A DNA stretch of 64,000 nt, taken from contig NZ_CP128540.1 of the NCBI RefSeq assembly GCF_021283545.2, positions 4,127,501 through 4,191,500 of the forward strand, read 5' to 3'. Below the pieces are notes generated by a model that ran no database searches, had not been told where the DNA came from, and saw only the letters and a list, made by a program, of their open reading frames with translations. Shown piece by piece: positions 28,173 through 37,518 of this stretch. Each line of letters begins with the position of its first letter. Positions within the stretch are counted from its first letter, which is position 1. The position numbers and the translations under genes are program-made. The DNA comes from Pseudomonas alloputida. GTDB lineage: Bacteria > Pseudomonadota > Gammaproteobacteria > Pseudomonadales > Pseudomonadaceae.

Positions 28173-29492
28173 TCAACGAGCCTTGCGCGGCAGGTCGATA
28201 CTCACCCGCAACCCGCCCAGCGGGCTCTCCAGCAAGGCCAGTCGCCCGCCCCATGCGTCGACGATATCGCGCACGATGCCCAACCCCAGCCCATGCCCAG
28301 CCACCTGCTCGTCCAGCCGTGAACCTCGCTCCAGCACCTGCTGCCGCTGGTCTTGCGCAATACCCGGGCCATCGTCATCGACCCACAGCCGGTAGCCCTC
28401 GGCGTTCGACGCGATACCCACGCGCACCTCGCTGTCAGCCCACTTGCAGGCGTTGTCCAGCAGATTACCCAACAGTTCCAGAACGTCCTCGCGGTCCCAT
28501 GGCAACAACAGCCCGGGCGACACATCACTTGCCAGCAGCAGGCCCTCGCCATGAATCATGCCCAAGGTCCCGAGCAACCCCGGCAGTTCGGCATCACAAT
28601 CGAACTGCGCACCCGGCAGCGCATCCCCTGCCAGACGTGCACGGTTCAGCTCGCGCGCCAGGCGCTCCTGAATCTGCTGCAACTGCTCACGCATTTGCGC
28701 GCGCACCTCCGGCAGACCCTGCAGGCGGTCACTGGAAGCCAGGCTCAGCAACACCGCCAGCGGCGTCTTCAGCGCATGGCCGAGGTTACCGAGGGCATTG
28801 CGTGAGCGGCGCAGGCTGTCTTCGGTATGGCTAAGCAAGTGGTTGATCTGCCCCACCAGCGGTACCAACTCGCTGGGCACCTCGGCATCCAGCTGCGAGC
28901 GCTGCCCCTGCTGCAGCTGGGCGATCTGCTGGCGCGCCCGCTCCAGCGGCCGCAGCGAGCGGGTAACCGTGATGCGCTGCAGCACCAGAATCAGGATCAG
29001 CGCCACCAGGCCCATGCCCAGGCCGATCTGCTGCAAGCGTCGGAAACCTTCGCGCACCGGTGAATAGTCCTGAGCAACACTGATCGAGATGTCCTGGCCC
29101 AGGCGCCGGTAGTCGGCACGCAGGGCCAGCAGTTGCTGGCCTTCCGGGCCGAGTTCATGGCTATCGGAAAGCCCGGGCGCTGCGGGCTTGGGCATGTCCA
29201 GGTCCCACAGCGAACGAGACCTCCAGGTACCCTGGTCGAAATCGATGCGGAAGTAGTAACCGGAAAACGGCCGCTGATAGGCAGCCGAGATGCGCCGCTC
29301 ATCCAACTGCAGGCCGGAGGGCCCGCGCACCAATGCCACCAGAAGGTTCTCGCTTTCGTTGCGCAGGCCGTTTTCCAGATAACGTTGCAGGCCGGCCTCG
29401 AACAGCCACAAGGTCAGTTGCGCCAGCACCACGCCGACCACCACCAGTACCGCCACCAGGCCCAGGCTCAGGCGCGCCTGGATCGACTTCAC
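28173..29492 (-). CDS. Membrane sensor histidine kinase
   Basis: A 439-aa sensor with a first membrane helix (~8-30), a ~120-residue periplasmic domain, a second helix (~156-172), a HAMP linker, HisKA with H239 in [14 protein letters not shown], and HATPase ([26 protein letters not shown]). The PhoQ/QseC-like layout and its partner suggest a response to metal ions or envelope state. Its start overlaps the response regulator stop by 4 bases, so they are translationally coupled. It is the last gene of a four-gene operon with two PepSY proteins. Confidence 0.92.
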   Translation of the reverse strand: MKSIQARLSLGLVAVLVVVGVVLAQLTLWLFEAGLQRYLENGLRNESENLLVALVRGPSGLQLDERRISAAYQRPFSGYYFRIDFDQGTWRSRSLWDLDMPKPAAPGLSDSHELGPEGQQLLALRADYRRLGQDISISVAQDYSPVREGFRRLQQIGLGMGLVALILILVLQRITVTRSLRPLERARQQIAQLQQGQRSQLDAEVPSELVPLVGQINHLLSHTEDSLRRSRNALGNLGHALKTPLAVLLSLASSDRLQGLPEVRAQMREQLQQIQERLARELNRARLAGDALPGAQFDCDAELPGLLGTLGMIHGEGLLLASDVSPGLLLPWDREDVLELLGNLLDNACKWADSEVRVGIASNAEGYRLWVDDDGPGIAQDQRQQVLERGSRLDEQVAGHGLGLGIVRDIVDAWGGRLALLESPLGGLRVSIDLPRKAR

Positions 29493-30157
29493 TCGCCGCT
29501 CCCGGCATAGATGTAGCCTTGCCCGCGACGGGTTTCGATCACGCTGCGGCCCAGCTTGCGGCGCAAATGGTTGACATGGACCTCCAGCACGTTCGAGTCG
29601 CGCTCGGTTTCACCGTCGTAGAGGTGCTCGGCCAGGTGGCTTTTGGACAGGATCTGCTGCGGGTGCAGCATGAAGTAGCGCAGCAGGCGGAACTCGGCGG
29701 CGGTCAGTTGCACATCCACCCCATCGCGGCTCACGCACTGACGGCTTTCGTCAAGGTGCAGGCCGGCCGCTTCCAGCTTCGGCTGATTGGCCAGGCCCCG
29801 GGCGCGGCGCAGCAACGCCTGGATGCGCAGTTGCAGCTCTTCGGGGTGGAAGGGTTTGCTCAGGTAATCGTCAGCCCCGGCCTTCAGCCCTTCGATGCGC
29901 TCGGCCCAGGAGCCGCGGGCGGTGAGGATCAATACCGGTGTGGCCAGGCCAGCGGCACGCCACTGGGCCAGCACATCCAGGCCGGGCAAGCCAGGCAGGC
30001 CGAGGTCCAGGATGATCAGGTCGTAAGGCTCGCTTTGCCCCTGGTAAACCGCGTCACGGCCATCAGCCAGCCAGTCCACGGCATAGCCCTGGCGCTGCAG
30101 GCCGGCGGTCAGTTCATCGGCCAACGGTACGTTGTCCTCGACAAGCAACAGGCGCAT
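29489..30157 (-). CDS. OmpR-family response regulator
   Basis: A 222-aa DNA-binding regulator. The receiver has D51 in [10 protein letters not shown] and K101 in YLSKPFHP. The C-terminal winged helix is typical of OmpR/PhoB ([35 protein letters not shown] [22 protein letters not shown]). It starts directly after the stop of the second PepSY gene and overlaps the kinase gene. It resembles PhoP/QseB proteins; targets cannot be read from the sequence. Confidence 0.93.
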   Translation of the reverse strand: MRLLLVEDNVPLADELTAGLQRQGYAVDWLADGRDAVYQGQSEPYDLIILDLGLPGLPGLDVLAQWRAAGLATPVLILTARGSWAERIEGLKAGADDYLSKPFHPEELQLRIQALLRRARGLANQPKLEAAGLHLDESRQCVSRDGVDVQLTAAEFRLLRYFMLHPQQILSKSHLAEHLYDGETERDSNVLEVHVNHLRRKLGRSVIETRRGQGYIYAGSGE

Positions 30158-30472
30158 TCAGTCATCTTCCTCGTCTTTGAGCAGGGCGCCGGTGCTGGCA
30201 TCGAGCTTGATCTCGCGCACCACACCTTCAGTCGTCAGCAACTCGACTTCATATTCGTAGCGATCATCGTCTTCTTCCAGCTCGGCTTCCAGCAGACGCG
30301 CCCCGGGATGACGCCCCAGGGCGGTCTCGAGCAGTTGCTCGAGCGGCAGGATGATGCCCTTCTGACGGAGCTTCAGGGCTTCATCCTGGTCCAGGTCGCG
30401 GGCAACAGCCAGGGAGCAGACGGCAAGCAGCGAGAGCGCCAGGTAACGTGCCGTCCGGGATACATGGATCAT
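30158..30472 (-). CDS. Periplasmic PepSY-domain protein
   Basis: A 104-aa secreted protein with signal peptide (YLALSLLAVCSLAVA) and one PepSY domain (LEQLLETALGRHPGARLLEAELEEDDDRYEYEVELLTTEG). PepSY domains bind peptides or inhibit proteases and often accompany two-component systems. The highly acidic surface (EEDDDRYEYE, KDEEDD) would suit cation binding. Its start overlaps the preceding PepSY gene stop by one base, and the regulator ORF follows without a gap. Confidence 0.87.
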   Translation of the reverse strand: MIHVSRTARYLALSLLAVCSLAVARDLDQDEALKLRQKGIILPLEQLLETALGRHPGARLLEAELEEDDDRYEYEVELLTTEGVVREIKLDASTGALLKDEEDD

Positions 30473-30780
30473 CAGCTGTCTCGTTCGTCCTTGAGCACCT
30501 CACCGGTCTTGGCATCCATGTCGACGTCCCATTCGACGTTCTGCGTATCACGCAGCTCGACCTTGTAGATGTAGCGGCCGTACTCGTCTTCAAGTTCCGA
30601 GTCAGTGACGGTGGCGCCTGGGTGCTTGGCCACGGCAGCGGCCTTGAGCTCGTCCAGCGACTTGATGGTCTTGGCGTTGACCAGTTTGACCACTTCGTCA
30701 GGCTGAACGTCCTTGGCGAAGGCGGCATTGGCACCCAGGGCGAGGGCAGCGGCGGTGATCAGGGCAGTCATGGTTTTCAT
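30472..30780 (-). CDS. Periplasmic PepSY-domain protein, first gene of the two-component operon
   Basis: A 102-aa secreted protein with a clear signal peptide (ALITAAALALGANAAFA) and a PepSY domain (LDELKAAAVAKHPGATVTDSELEDEYGRYIYKVELRD). It is a paralogue of the next gene, suggesting tandem duplication. AGGAG precedes ATG 30780; the in-frame ATG at 30807 is less likely. As the first gene it probably carries the operon promoter; PepSY proteins in such operons are often induced by, or modulate, the adjacent kinase. Confidence 0.87.
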   Translation of the reverse strand: MKTMTALITAAALALGANAAFAKDVQPDEVVKLVNAKTIKSLDELKAAAVAKHPGATVTDSELEDEYGRYIYKVELRDTQNVEWDVDMDAKTGEVLKDERDS

Positions 30781-30915
30781 CGTTCTTCTCTCCTGAGAAC
30801 TGTGCAAGTTGTCTACGGGGTTAAGATTAACCAGCAGTCCTTAATTCAACCTGAAAACAGCTGGCGGCATGATAGCGCAGTTACGCCGCCAACCCGACTC
30901 GGCCCAGTGCAAGGT

Positions 30916-30992
30916 GCGGCCTTGTGCTGCGAAAGGGCCAATACAGCCACCTACAGGTGTGTTATCTGTAATGGCCCCTCGCAGCACAAGGC
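30916..30992. repeat. REP-like inverted pair ('CCTTGTGCTGCG' type)
   Basis: GCCTTGTGCTGCGAAAGGGC at 30919-30938 is mirrored at 30972-30992 with one small length difference. The pair fills most of the region between the PepSY operon and the patatin gene, which are divergent. The same family recurs at 49353-49446. Confidence 0.75.
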
Positions 30993-31017
30993 TGCTCCTA
31001 TGCCCAAGAGACCCGCC

Positions 31018-32097
31018 ATGAGCGCCATCCACATCAAATACCCCGCCCTCACCTTCAAGGCCGGCCAGCGTGCCTTGCGACACATCCGCGAGCGTGGCCT
31101 GCAGGCGGCCGATGTCGGGGTATTGCCGGGCGCGGCGGGTGGGCCAAAGCCGCTGGGCATCCAGGGCCTGGACCTGGCGCTGTTCGGCGAGTGGCTACCC
31201 TCGGCACCCCGTCAGCGTGCCCTGATCGGCGCATCGATCGGTGCCTGGCGCTTCGCCAGCGCCTGCCTCGACGACCCGGTCGCCGGCATCCGTCGCCTGG
31301 GCGAGTTATACACCGAGCAGGATTTCGCCAAGGGCGTCACCCCGGCCGAAATCAGCCGCAGCTGCCAACGCATGCTCGATGACCTGCTGGAGGGCCGCGA
31401 CGGCCAGCTGCTGGCCAACCCGCACTACCGCCTGAACATCCTGGTGGTGAAAAGCCATGGCCAGCTCGCTCACGACCATCGCGGCCGCCTGGGACTGGGC
31501 CTGGGCTCGGTGGTTGCCAGTAACCTTTTGGGCCGTTCGCGCCTGGCCCGTCACTTCGAGCGCATCATTCTGCACGATGGGCGCGCCGCGCCTCCGCTCG
31601 ACACGCTGACCGACTTCCCCTCACGCTACCTGCCGCTGGACTTGACCAACCTGCGCCACGCCCTGCTCGCTTCCGGGTCGATACCGATGGTCATGCAGGG
31701 CGTGAAAGACATCCCCGGTGCCGGCGCCGGCACCTACCGCGACGGCGGCCTGCTCGACTATCACCTCGACCTGCCCTATCGCGGCGACGACCTGGTGCTG
31801 TACCCGCACTTCACCGACAAGGTGGTACCCGGCTGGTTCGACAAGGCCCTGCCCTGGCGCAAGGGCGATGCCACCCGCCTGCAAAACGTGCTGCTGATGA
31901 CGCCTTCGCCGCAATACCTGGCCGCCCTGCCCTACGGCAAACTGCCCGACCGCAACGACTTCAAGCGCTTCATGGGCGATGCGCCAGGGCGCAAGCGCTA
32001 TTGGTACAAAGCCATTGCTGAAAGCCAGCGCCTGGGGGATGAACTTCTGGAACTGACCGCCACCGGGCGGCTGCATGAACGCCTGCAAGCCTTGTAG
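31018..32097 (+). CDS. Patatin-like phospholipase
   Basis: A 359-aa protein with the patatin Ser-Asp dyad: nucleophile S73 in GASIGAW and D242 in YRDGG. These enzymes hydrolyse acyl chains of phospholipids or other lipids. No signal peptide is seen. The N-terminal glycine-rich oxyanion segment is weakly represented (GVLPGAAGGPK). ATG 31018 follows AAGAG at good spacing; ATG 31000 would add six residues. No co-transcribed partner is apparent. Confidence 0.85.
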   Translation: MSAIHIKYPALTFKAGQRALRHIRERGLQAADVGVLPGAAGGPKPLGIQGLDLALFGEWLPSAPRQRALIGASIGAWRFASACLDDPVAGIRRLGELYTEQDFAKGVTPAEISRSCQRMLDDLLEGRDGQLLANPHYRLNILVVKSHGQLAHDHRGRLGLGLGSVVASNLLGRSRLARHFERIILHDGRAAPPLDTLTDFPSRYLPLDLTNLRHALLASGSIPMVMQGVKDIPGAGAGTYRDGGLLDYHLDLPYRGDDLVLYPHFTDKVVPGWFDKALPWRKGDATRLQNVLLMTPSPQYLAALPYGKLPDRNDFKRFMGDAPGRKRYWYKAIAESQRLGDELLELTATGRLHERLQAL

Positions 32098-32157
32098 CGT
32101 CATGTCACAAGCCTATCGTTGATTGAAAAGCTTGCAGCACGGCAGACCGCGCAGATG

Positions 32158-32184
32158 CAAAAAGCCCAGCAAGGGGCTGGGCTT
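32158..32184 (-). terminator. Rho-independent terminator of the zeta-toxin operon
   Basis: A 9-bp stem (AAGCCCAGC 32162-32170 with 32176-32184) has, on the minus strand, a T5 run at 32162-32158 directly after the stem. It follows the 65-aa ORF by 24 bases and so marks the end of the minus-strand toxin operon. Confidence 0.75.
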
Positions 32185-32208
32185 GGGATTACTAGGCGGA
32201 GTGAACGC

Positions 32209-32406
32209 TCACATTTTGCACTTGGCCATACTGAATTCCCCAGACTTTGCTGAGCGAATCACATCCTTCTGCTCGTCGATGGCAGCCGTTGCAGCCATTC
32301 GATACACAGATCGTCTCTCCTCCACGGACCCGTGGCGGAAAAACTCAGACATAGTCGATGCCTCGTGGGGCTTAGTCGACACGCCTGCTACCTTTTCGCC
32401 TTTCAT
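32209..32406 (-). CDS. Small charged protein coupled to the zeta toxin
   Basis: A 65-aa protein of unknown family, mostly charged and predicted helical (SEFFRHGSVEERRSVYRMAAT then IDEQKDVIRSAKSG). Its ATG overlaps the toxin TGA (ATGA at 32406-32403), and GGAG lies 8 bases upstream of it inside the toxin gene, so co-translation is very likely. Its size and coupling make it a candidate antitoxin or toxin partner. Classical epsilon or PezA antitoxins are longer and lie upstream, so this would be an inverted and different arrangement. Its role is not established. Confidence 0.75.
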   Translation of the reverse strand: MKGEKVAGVSTKPHEASTMSEFFRHGSVEERRSVYRMAATAAIDEQKDVIRSAKSGEFSMAKCKM

Positions 32407-33134
32407 TGGGACTCTCCGTTCAAAACACGCTCAAGCTCATGGTGATCATAGGGCTGGTTGACAAATGCGTCAATTTCGTCAGCTGAAAGGTCGATACCGA
32501 TGTCACTGTTGCTGCCATCGTTATCCTTGATGATCACATCTACCTGCAGCCTGCCATCAAATTCACGTTTTAGTGCACATACCGACACCTTGGCCGCGTA
32601 AAACTGTCTTACAAATTCCGAGCACGGGATGTTCCTTCCGTCCTTCTTCTCTCTCGCCAGAACAAACTCCCAAGCCAGCTCAGGTCGCTGGTACACGTAG
32701 ATAACCTGGGCCGACCTGTTCACTTTTTCAAGCGCGCGAGCGATGTTTCTTCTTCCGACATCAAGGTTGGCGAGGGTGCCATCCAAGAGAAAAGACTGCC
32801 GCTGCTTGTACACCAGATCCAGGGTTCTCTCCACAAACGTGGTTACCCCACGCTGGAAAAGGCTGGAATTTTTCCCGTTGTAGTCGGGAAAATACTCCCT
32901 GAAATCGTCAGGATCGATACGTAGCGCACTAGATCCTGTGGACTGCATGTAACCGATAAAAGCTCTTGAAACCTCGGTTTTCCCAGCGCCAGGAGATCCT
33001 GCCATAAAAACTGACACCGGGTATTCATCCGCCGGATAGGTTTCAATGCAAGTCAGTTCACGAGCGATGCGTGTACGATTCTCTTTTGCGAACTGCAGAG
33101 CGCGGCTAGAAATTTCCTGTTCTTCTTGGGTCAT
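32403..33134 (-). CDS. Zeta-toxin-domain kinase
   Basis: A 243-aa P-loop protein. Walker A is GSPGAGKTE at residues 46-54, followed by the zeta-family IDPDDFREYFPDYNG (compare IDxDxxRxxxPxY) and a lid region with RNIARALEKVNRS..VYVYQRPELAW. Zeta and PezT toxins phosphorylate UDP-N-acetylglucosamine and block wall synthesis; related P-loop proteins may act on other substrates. The start at 33134 follows AAGGA at good spacing. Base composition is visibly lower in GC than neighbours, consistent with horizontal acquisition. It is flanked by short ORFs on both sides through ATGA overlaps. Confidence 0.88.
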   Translation of the reverse strand: MTQEEQEISSRALQFAKENRTRIARELTCIETYPADEYPVSVFMAGSPGAGKTEVSRAFIGYMQSTGSSALRIDPDDFREYFPDYNGKNSSLFQRGVTTFVERTLDLVYKQRQSFLLDGTLANLDVGRRNIARALEKVNRSAQVIYVYQRPELAWEFVLAREKKDGRNIPCSEFVRQFYAAKVSVCALKREFDGRLQVDVIIKDNDGSNSDIGIDLSADEIDAFVNQPYDHHELERVLNGESQ

Positions 33135-33262
33135 TTCTCGGTCCTTTTGACGATCAGGAAATGTACCACTGCAGCATTATTCTCCGCACCCAGGAGAGGC
33201 GGGACGAGCAGACGAATCGAATCTGTACCCGCAGCTATCACCGCCAAGGTCTCGTTCTTCAT
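33131..33262 (-). CDS. Possible short ORF upstream of and overlapping the zeta toxin
   Basis: The minus-strand frame ending TGA at 33133-33131 overlaps the toxin ATG as ATGA. From ATG 33262 it gives 43 residues (KNETLAVIAAGTDSIRLLVP and onward, ending KRTEK). Longer starts exist at 33328 and 33418. No good ribosome binding site is seen and no family is recognised. The overlap argues for a leader or partner gene, while the weak start argues for chance. Confidence 0.3.
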   Translation of the reverse strand: MKNETLAVIAAGTDSIRLLVPPLLGAENNAAVVHFLIVKRTEK

Positions 33263-33341
33263 GGCACGCAAGTCCAGCCTGCAGCTGTACCTGGCCGGCA
33301 GTGAACCGCTCAAGGCCTGACCGGCCATATAAGAGAAGCCC

Positions 33342-33515
33342 ATGCGACATGCAGAACACCTCGACCGCTTCCTGCGCCTCGACATGTTGCTGCACTTGAC
33401 GAGGATAGACCGGGACACCGCCTATCGCGGAATCCGTGAGGGCGCGTTTACAAAACAGGTTAAGATACGCGCAATTCGGCTGCCTGGCGCCAGCGACGAC
33501 CAATCAGTACATTGA
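33342..33515 (+). pseudogene. Diverged AlpA-like helix-turn-helix ORF, possible remnant
   Basis: A 57-codon frame whose middle reads [20 protein letters not shown] then [12 protein letters not shown]. This follows the AlpA/MerR-like HTH consensus LRLxEVxxxTGxSRSTIYRxIxEGxFPxPVKL found in phage and island regulators. The usual glycine before the recognition helix and the C-terminal tryptophan segment are missing, and no ribosome binding site is strong. I read it as a decayed regulator of the mobile unit that brought the zeta module. Confidence 0.45.
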
Positions 33516-33579
33516 GCAGTCCACTGAAACTCCAGTTTCTGCCCAAGCCCTTATCCCACCAGCTTATACAGGTCCACCA

Positions 33580-33936
33580 GTGGAAATTTTCAAGGAATTC
33601 ACATTCGAATCGGCCCACCGCCTGCCCCACGTCCCTGAAGGGCACAAATGCGGCCGTTTGCATGGCCACTCGTTCAAGGTCGGCCTGCACCTGACCGGCC
33701 CGCTCGACCCGCACACGGGCTGGATCCGCGACTTCGCCGAGGTCAAGGCGATCTTCAAGCCGATCTATGATCAGCTGGACCACAACTACCTGAACGACAT
33801 CCCCGGGCTGGAAAACCCCACCAGCGAAGTGATCGCCAAGTGGATCTGGGACCAGGTCAAGCCGCTGATGCCGGAGCTGTCCAAGGTTCGCATCCACGAA
33901 ACCTGCACCAGCGGTTGCGAATACACCGGCGACTGA
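33580..33936 (+). CDS. queD: 6-carboxy-5,6,7,8-tetrahydropterin synthase
   Basis: A 118-aa enzyme of queuosine biosynthesis that turns 7,8-dihydroneopterin triphosphate into 6-carboxytetrahydropterin. The zinc ligands H13 (FESAHRLP), H28 and H30 (GRLHGHS), and catalytic C24 in [10 protein letters not shown] are present. The C-terminus [12 protein letters not shown] is typical. GTG 33580 gives the standard N-terminus ([12 protein letters not shown]); the upstream extension to 33436 is not homologous. It converges with the DUF1289 gene, 10 bases away. Confidence 0.92.
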   Translation: MEIFKEFTFESAHRLPHVPEGHKCGRLHGHSFKVGLHLTGPLDPHTGWIRDFAEVKAIFKPIYDQLDHNYLNDIPGLENPTSEVIAKWIWDQVKPLMPELSKVRIHETCTSGCEYTGD

Positions 33937-33946
33937 TTCGCCCGGC

Positions 33947-34429
33947 TCACTGGCCCTGCGCGCTGCCCATGGCATCGCGCAGGAAGCTGGGGGCGATATA
34001 GCGCTGGTAGTGCGCCTCTGAAAGCAGGAAGAACTCGCGATCGATCGCATCGCGCAATTGGGGCAGTTCCCAGTCACGGAACTCCGGCAGCAACACCATG
34101 CCATAGGCCTCCAGGTCACGGATCATCCGCGCCCCGCGGGCAATCAGCTGGTAAGCCCAGCAATACGCCGACTGCTGCTCGACAAAGCGGATGGAGCGCT
34201 GCTCCAGTTGCTGGCGCAGCAGGCCTTTGTCGAACACCTCAAGCTTGGCCATCATCACCTGCACCAGCAGTTGCTCAAGGCGCAACCACACGGCGCGCTT
34301 CTGCGTGTCGTCGTAGCCGTTCCAGTTGATCACTTCGTGGTGAAAACGCTTGCAGCCACGGCACACCGTGTCTCCGTACACCGTGGAGCACAGGCCGACG
34401 CAAGGGGTTTTGATGGACTTGTTGGACAT
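33947..34429 (-). CDS. DUF1289 domain protein
   Basis: A 160-aa protein. The N-terminal ~50 residues hold the DUF1289 cysteine cluster (TPCVGLCSTVYGDTVCRGCKRF), probably a metal-binding knuckle, followed by the family's W-containing segment (INWNGYDDTQKRAVWLRL). The C-terminal ~100 residues are helical and specific to pseudomonads. Function unknown. The start at 34429 fits the family; ATG 34492 is less likely. Confidence 0.85.
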   Translation of the reverse strand: MSNKSIKTPCVGLCSTVYGDTVCRGCKRFHHEVINWNGYDDTQKRAVWLRLEQLLVQVMMAKLEVFDKGLLRQQLEQRSIRFVEQQSAYCWAYQLIARGARMIRDLEAYGMVLLPEFRDWELPQLRDAIDREFFLLSEAHYQRYIAPSFLRDAMGSAQGQ

Positions 34430-34515
34430 GAAAAACAACAGCTTGGCGATGGAACACAGGCCCATGTTAGCCCTTTGTCTAACCAGGGTCACTCGTTAAA
34501 GTCATGAACACCGCC

Positions 34516-34544
34516 TTACCTTCAGGCTTTTTTTACCGTAGAAT
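34516..34544 (+). promoter_or_regulatory. Candidate sigma-70 promoter of acnB
   Basis: TTACCT (34516-34521) and TAGAAT (34539-34544) are separated by 17 bases. This would give a ~280-base untranslated leader before acnB. The leader (34550-34834) has no ORF I would trust and no riboswitch I recognise. Confidence 0.35.
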
Positions 34545-34834
34545 CACCCGGCCTTTTCAAAGGCAACAATGTCCGTTGGAAGCTGTTTTCAAAGCGTCAC
34601 GAGCACAGTTGATCCGGTAGAACGGCGTTGGCCCGGGCCATGCATCCCTCGCATGCCCGCGCCAGCCCTCATCAGTCCCCGTTCTGCAGGCGTAAAACTT
34701 TGAAAGCAGCTTCTGTAAGGATTCCTTGCGACCCTGGTTGGGCGGCCCACAAAGCCGCGGCAGCGCATGGGTGCATTGAATGCTGGATAAGCGTCCCGGA
34801 CCCCCTTTAGGGACCACTGATGAGGGAAATAACT

Positions 34835-37444
34835 GTGCTTGAAGCCTACCGCAAACACATCGAAGAGCGTGCCGCCCTGGGTATCGTTCCCCAGCCGCTG
34901 AACGCCGAACAAACTGCAGGCCTGGTCGAGCTGCTGAAAAACCCGCCGGCCGGCGAAGAAGCCTTCCTCGTAGACCTGATCACCAACCGCGTACCGCCAG
35001 GGGTCGACGAAGCTGCCTACGTCAAGGCCGCTTTCCTCTCCGCCGTCGCCAAGGGCGAAGCCAAGTCGCCACTGATCGACCGCAAGCACGCCACCGAACT
35101 GCTGGGCACCATGCAGGGCGGCTACAACATCGAAACGCTGGTCGCACTGCTGGATGACGCCGAACTGGGCGCCATCGCGGCCGAACAGCTCAAGCACACC
35201 CTACTGATGTTCGATGCCTTCCACGACGTGGCCGAAAAAGCCAAGGCCGGCAACACGCACGCCAAGGCCGTCCTGGAATCCTGGGCTGCCGGCGAGTGGT
35301 TCACCTCGCGCCCGGCCATCGCCGACAAGTACACCCTGACCGTGTTCAAGGTGCCTGGCGAAACCAACACCGACGACCTGTCGCCTGCCCCGGACGCCTG
35401 GTCGCGCCCTGACATTCCGCTGCACGCCCTGGCCATGCTGAAAATGGCCCGCGACGGCATCGAGCCGCAGCAGCCTGGTTCGGTCGGCCCGCTGGCCCAG
35501 ATCGAAGCCGTCAAGGCCAAGGGCTTCCCGGTTGCCTATGTCGGCGACGTGGTCGGTACCGGTTCCTCGCGTAAATCCGCTACCAACTCGGTACTGTGGT
35601 TCTTCGGCGACGACATCCCTTACGTGCCGAACAAGCGCGCCGGTGGCTTCTGCTTCGGCACCAAGATCGCCCCGATCTTCTACAACACCATGGAAGACGC
35701 CGGCGCCCTGCCGATCGAATTCGACTGCACCAACCTGGGCATGGGCGACGTCATCGACGTTTACCCATACAAAGGTGAAGTACGCCGTCACGACAGCGAC
35801 GAACTGGTCACCACCTTCGAGCTGAAAACCGAAGTGCTGCTGGATGAAGTCCGCGCTGGCGGCCGTATCCCGCTGATCGTCGGCCGCGGCCTGACCGAAA
35901 AAGCCCGTGCCGAGCTGGGCCTGGGTGCTTCCGACCTGTTCAAGAAACCAGAGCAGCCTGCCGATTCCGGCAAGGGCTTCACCCTGGCGCAGAAAATGGT
36001 CGGCCGTGCCTGTGGCCTGCCAGAAGGCCAGGGCGTGCGCCCAGGCGCCTACTGCGAGCCAAAAATGACCACCGTCGGCTCCCAGGACACCACTGGCCCG
36101 ATGACGCGCGACGAACTGAAAGACCTGGCATGCCTGGGCTTCTCTGCTGACCTGGTCATGCAGTCGTTCTGCCACACCGCGGCCTATCCGAAGCCGATCG
36201 ACGTCACCACCCACCACACCCTGCCAGACTTCATCCGCACCCGTGGCGGCGTGTCGCTGCGCCCGGGCGACGGCATCATCCACAGCTGGCTGAACCGCAT
36301 GCTGATGCCTGACACCGTAGGTACCGGTGGCGACTCGCACACCCGCTTCCCGATCGGCATCTCGTTCCCGGCCGGTTCCGGCCTGGTGGCCTTCGCTGCC
36401 GCCACCGGCGTCATGCCACTGGACATGCCAGAATCGATCCTGGTGCGCTTCAAGGGCAAACTGCAGCCAGGCATCACCCTGCGTGACCTGGTGCATGCCA
36501 TCCCTTACTACGCCATCCAGAAGGGCCTGCTGACCGTCGAGAAGAAAGGCAAGAAAAACGCCTTCTCCGGCCGCATCCTGGAAATCGAAGGCCTGGACGA
36601 CCTGACCGTCGAGCAAGCCTTCGAGCTGTCCGATGCCTCGGCCGAGCGTTCCGCTGCCGGTTGCACCATCAAGCTGCCGGAAAAGGCCATCGCCGAGTAC
36701 CTGCAGTCCAACATCACCCTGCTGCGCTGGATGATCGGCGAAGGCTACGGCGATGCCCGCACCCTGGAGCGCCGCGCCCAGGCCATGGAAGCCTGGCTGG
36801 CCAAGCCTGAGCTGCTGTCGGCCGACGCCGATGCCGAATACGCCGAAATCATCGAAATCGACCTGGCCGACGTCAAGGAGCCTGTGCTCTGCGCGCCGAA
36901 CGACCCGGACGATGCCCGCCTGCTGTCCTCGGTACAAGGCGAGAAGATCGACGAAGTGTTCATCGGTTCGTGCATGACCAACATCGGTCACTTCCGCGCT
37001 GCCGGCAAGCTGCTGGAGAAGGTCAAGGGTGGCATTCCGACCCGTCTGTGGCTGGCTCCGCCAACCAAGATGGACGCTCACCAGCTGACCGAAGAAGGCT
37101 ACTACGGCATCTACGGCAAGGCCGGTGCACGTATGGAAATGCCAGGCTGCTCGCTGTGCATGGGCAACCAGGCACGCGTGCAGACCGGTTCGACCGTGGT
37201 CTCCACCTCGACCCGTAACTTCCCGAACCGTCTGGGCGACGCGACCAACGTGTACCTGGCATCGGCCGAGCTGGCCGCTGTCGCTTCGATCATCGGCAAA
37301 CTGCCGACCGTCGAAGAGTACATGCAGTACGCGAAAGACATCGACAGCATGGCTGCCGACGTTTACCGCTACCTGAGCTTCGACCAGATCGCCGAGTTCC
37401 GCGAAGCGGCAGCCAACGCCAAGATCCCGGTGGTTCAGGCGTAA
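34835..37444 (+). CDS. acnB: Bifunctional aconitate hydratase 2 / 2-methylisocitrate dehydratase
   Basis: An 869-aa [4Fe-4S] enzyme matching E. coli AcnB from end to end. It interconverts citrate and isocitrate, and hydrates 2-methylaconitate in the methylcitrate cycle. The N-terminal HEAT-like domain (~1-160) is followed by the swivel domain and catalytic domains. Cluster cysteines are in IGSCMTNIG and [10 protein letters not shown] near the C-terminus. GTG 34835 is preferred over ATG 34820 because GAGGG lies 9 bases upstream and it gives the family N-terminus [13 protein letters not shown]. It faces the prp operon tail to tail across a shared terminator. Confidence 0.96.
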   Translation: MLEAYRKHIEERAALGIVPQPLNAEQTAGLVELLKNPPAGEEAFLVDLITNRVPPGVDEAAYVKAAFLSAVAKGEAKSPLIDRKHATELLGTMQGGYNIETLVALLDDAELGAIAAEQLKHTLLMFDAFHDVAEKAKAGNTHAKAVLESWAAGEWFTSRPAIADKYTLTVFKVPGETNTDDLSPAPDAWSRPDIPLHALAMLKMARDGIEPQQPGSVGPLAQIEAVKAKGFPVAYVGDVVGTGSSRKSATNSVLWFFGDDIPYVPNKRAGGFCFGTKIAPIFYNTMEDAGALPIEFDCTNLGMGDVIDVYPYKGEVRRHDSDELVTTFELKTEVLLDEVRAGGRIPLIVGRGLTEKARAELGLGASDLFKKPEQPADSGKGFTLAQKMVGRACGLPEGQGVRPGAYCEPKMTTVGSQDTTGPMTRDELKDLACLGFSADLVMQSFCHTAAYPKPIDVTTHHTLPDFIRTRGGVSLRPGDGIIHSWLNRMLMPDTVGTGGDSHTRFPIGISFPAGSGLVAFAAATGVMPLDMPESILVRFKGKLQPGITLRDLVHAIPYYAIQKGLLTVEKKGKKNAFSGRILEIEGLDDLTVEQAFELSDASAERSAAGCTIKLPEKAIAEYLQSNITLLRWMIGEGYGDARTLERRAQAMEAWLAKPELLSADADAEYAEIIEIDLADVKEPVLCAPNDPDDARLLSSVQGEKIDEVFIGSCMTNIGHFRAAGKLLEKVKGGIPTRLWLAPPTKMDAHQLTEEGYYGIYGKAGARMEMPGCSLCMGNQARVQTGSTVVSTSTRNFPNRLGDATNVYLASAELAAVASIIGKLPTVEEYMQYAKDIDSMAADVYRYLSFDQIAEFREAAANAKIPVVQA

Positions 37445-37463
37445 GCTGAGTTACAGGTTGTAA

Positions 37464-37495
37464 ACAAAGCCCCGGCAGCGATGCCGGGGCTTTGT
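37464..37495. terminator. Bidirectional Rho-independent terminator between acnB and prpD
   Basis: A 14-bp stem ACAAAGCCCCGGCA (37464-37477) with GCGA loop and its complement to 37495. T-rich on the right for acnB, A-rich on the left for the converging prp operon. Confidence 0.9.
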
Positions 37496-37518
37496 TGTTT
37501 GGGCCTGTGCCGGCCGCT

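Noticed and set aside
33436..33579. N-terminal extension of queD
   Set aside because: The extra 48 codons overlap the AlpA-like remnant and do not resemble QueD; GTG 33580 gives the normal protein.
33420..33580. preQ1 riboswitch upstream of queD
   Set aside because: No recognisable aptamer hairpin with the conserved C-rich and A-rich tail was found.
35201..37081. 626-codon open frame antisense to acnB
   Set aside because: High-GC codon bias opens long antisense frames. It has no ribosome binding site and no family resemblance, and it lies wholly inside acnB. Similar long antisense frames over acnD (40699-42474), the membrane gene at 46865-48193 and the usher (11088-12689) were rejected for the same reason.
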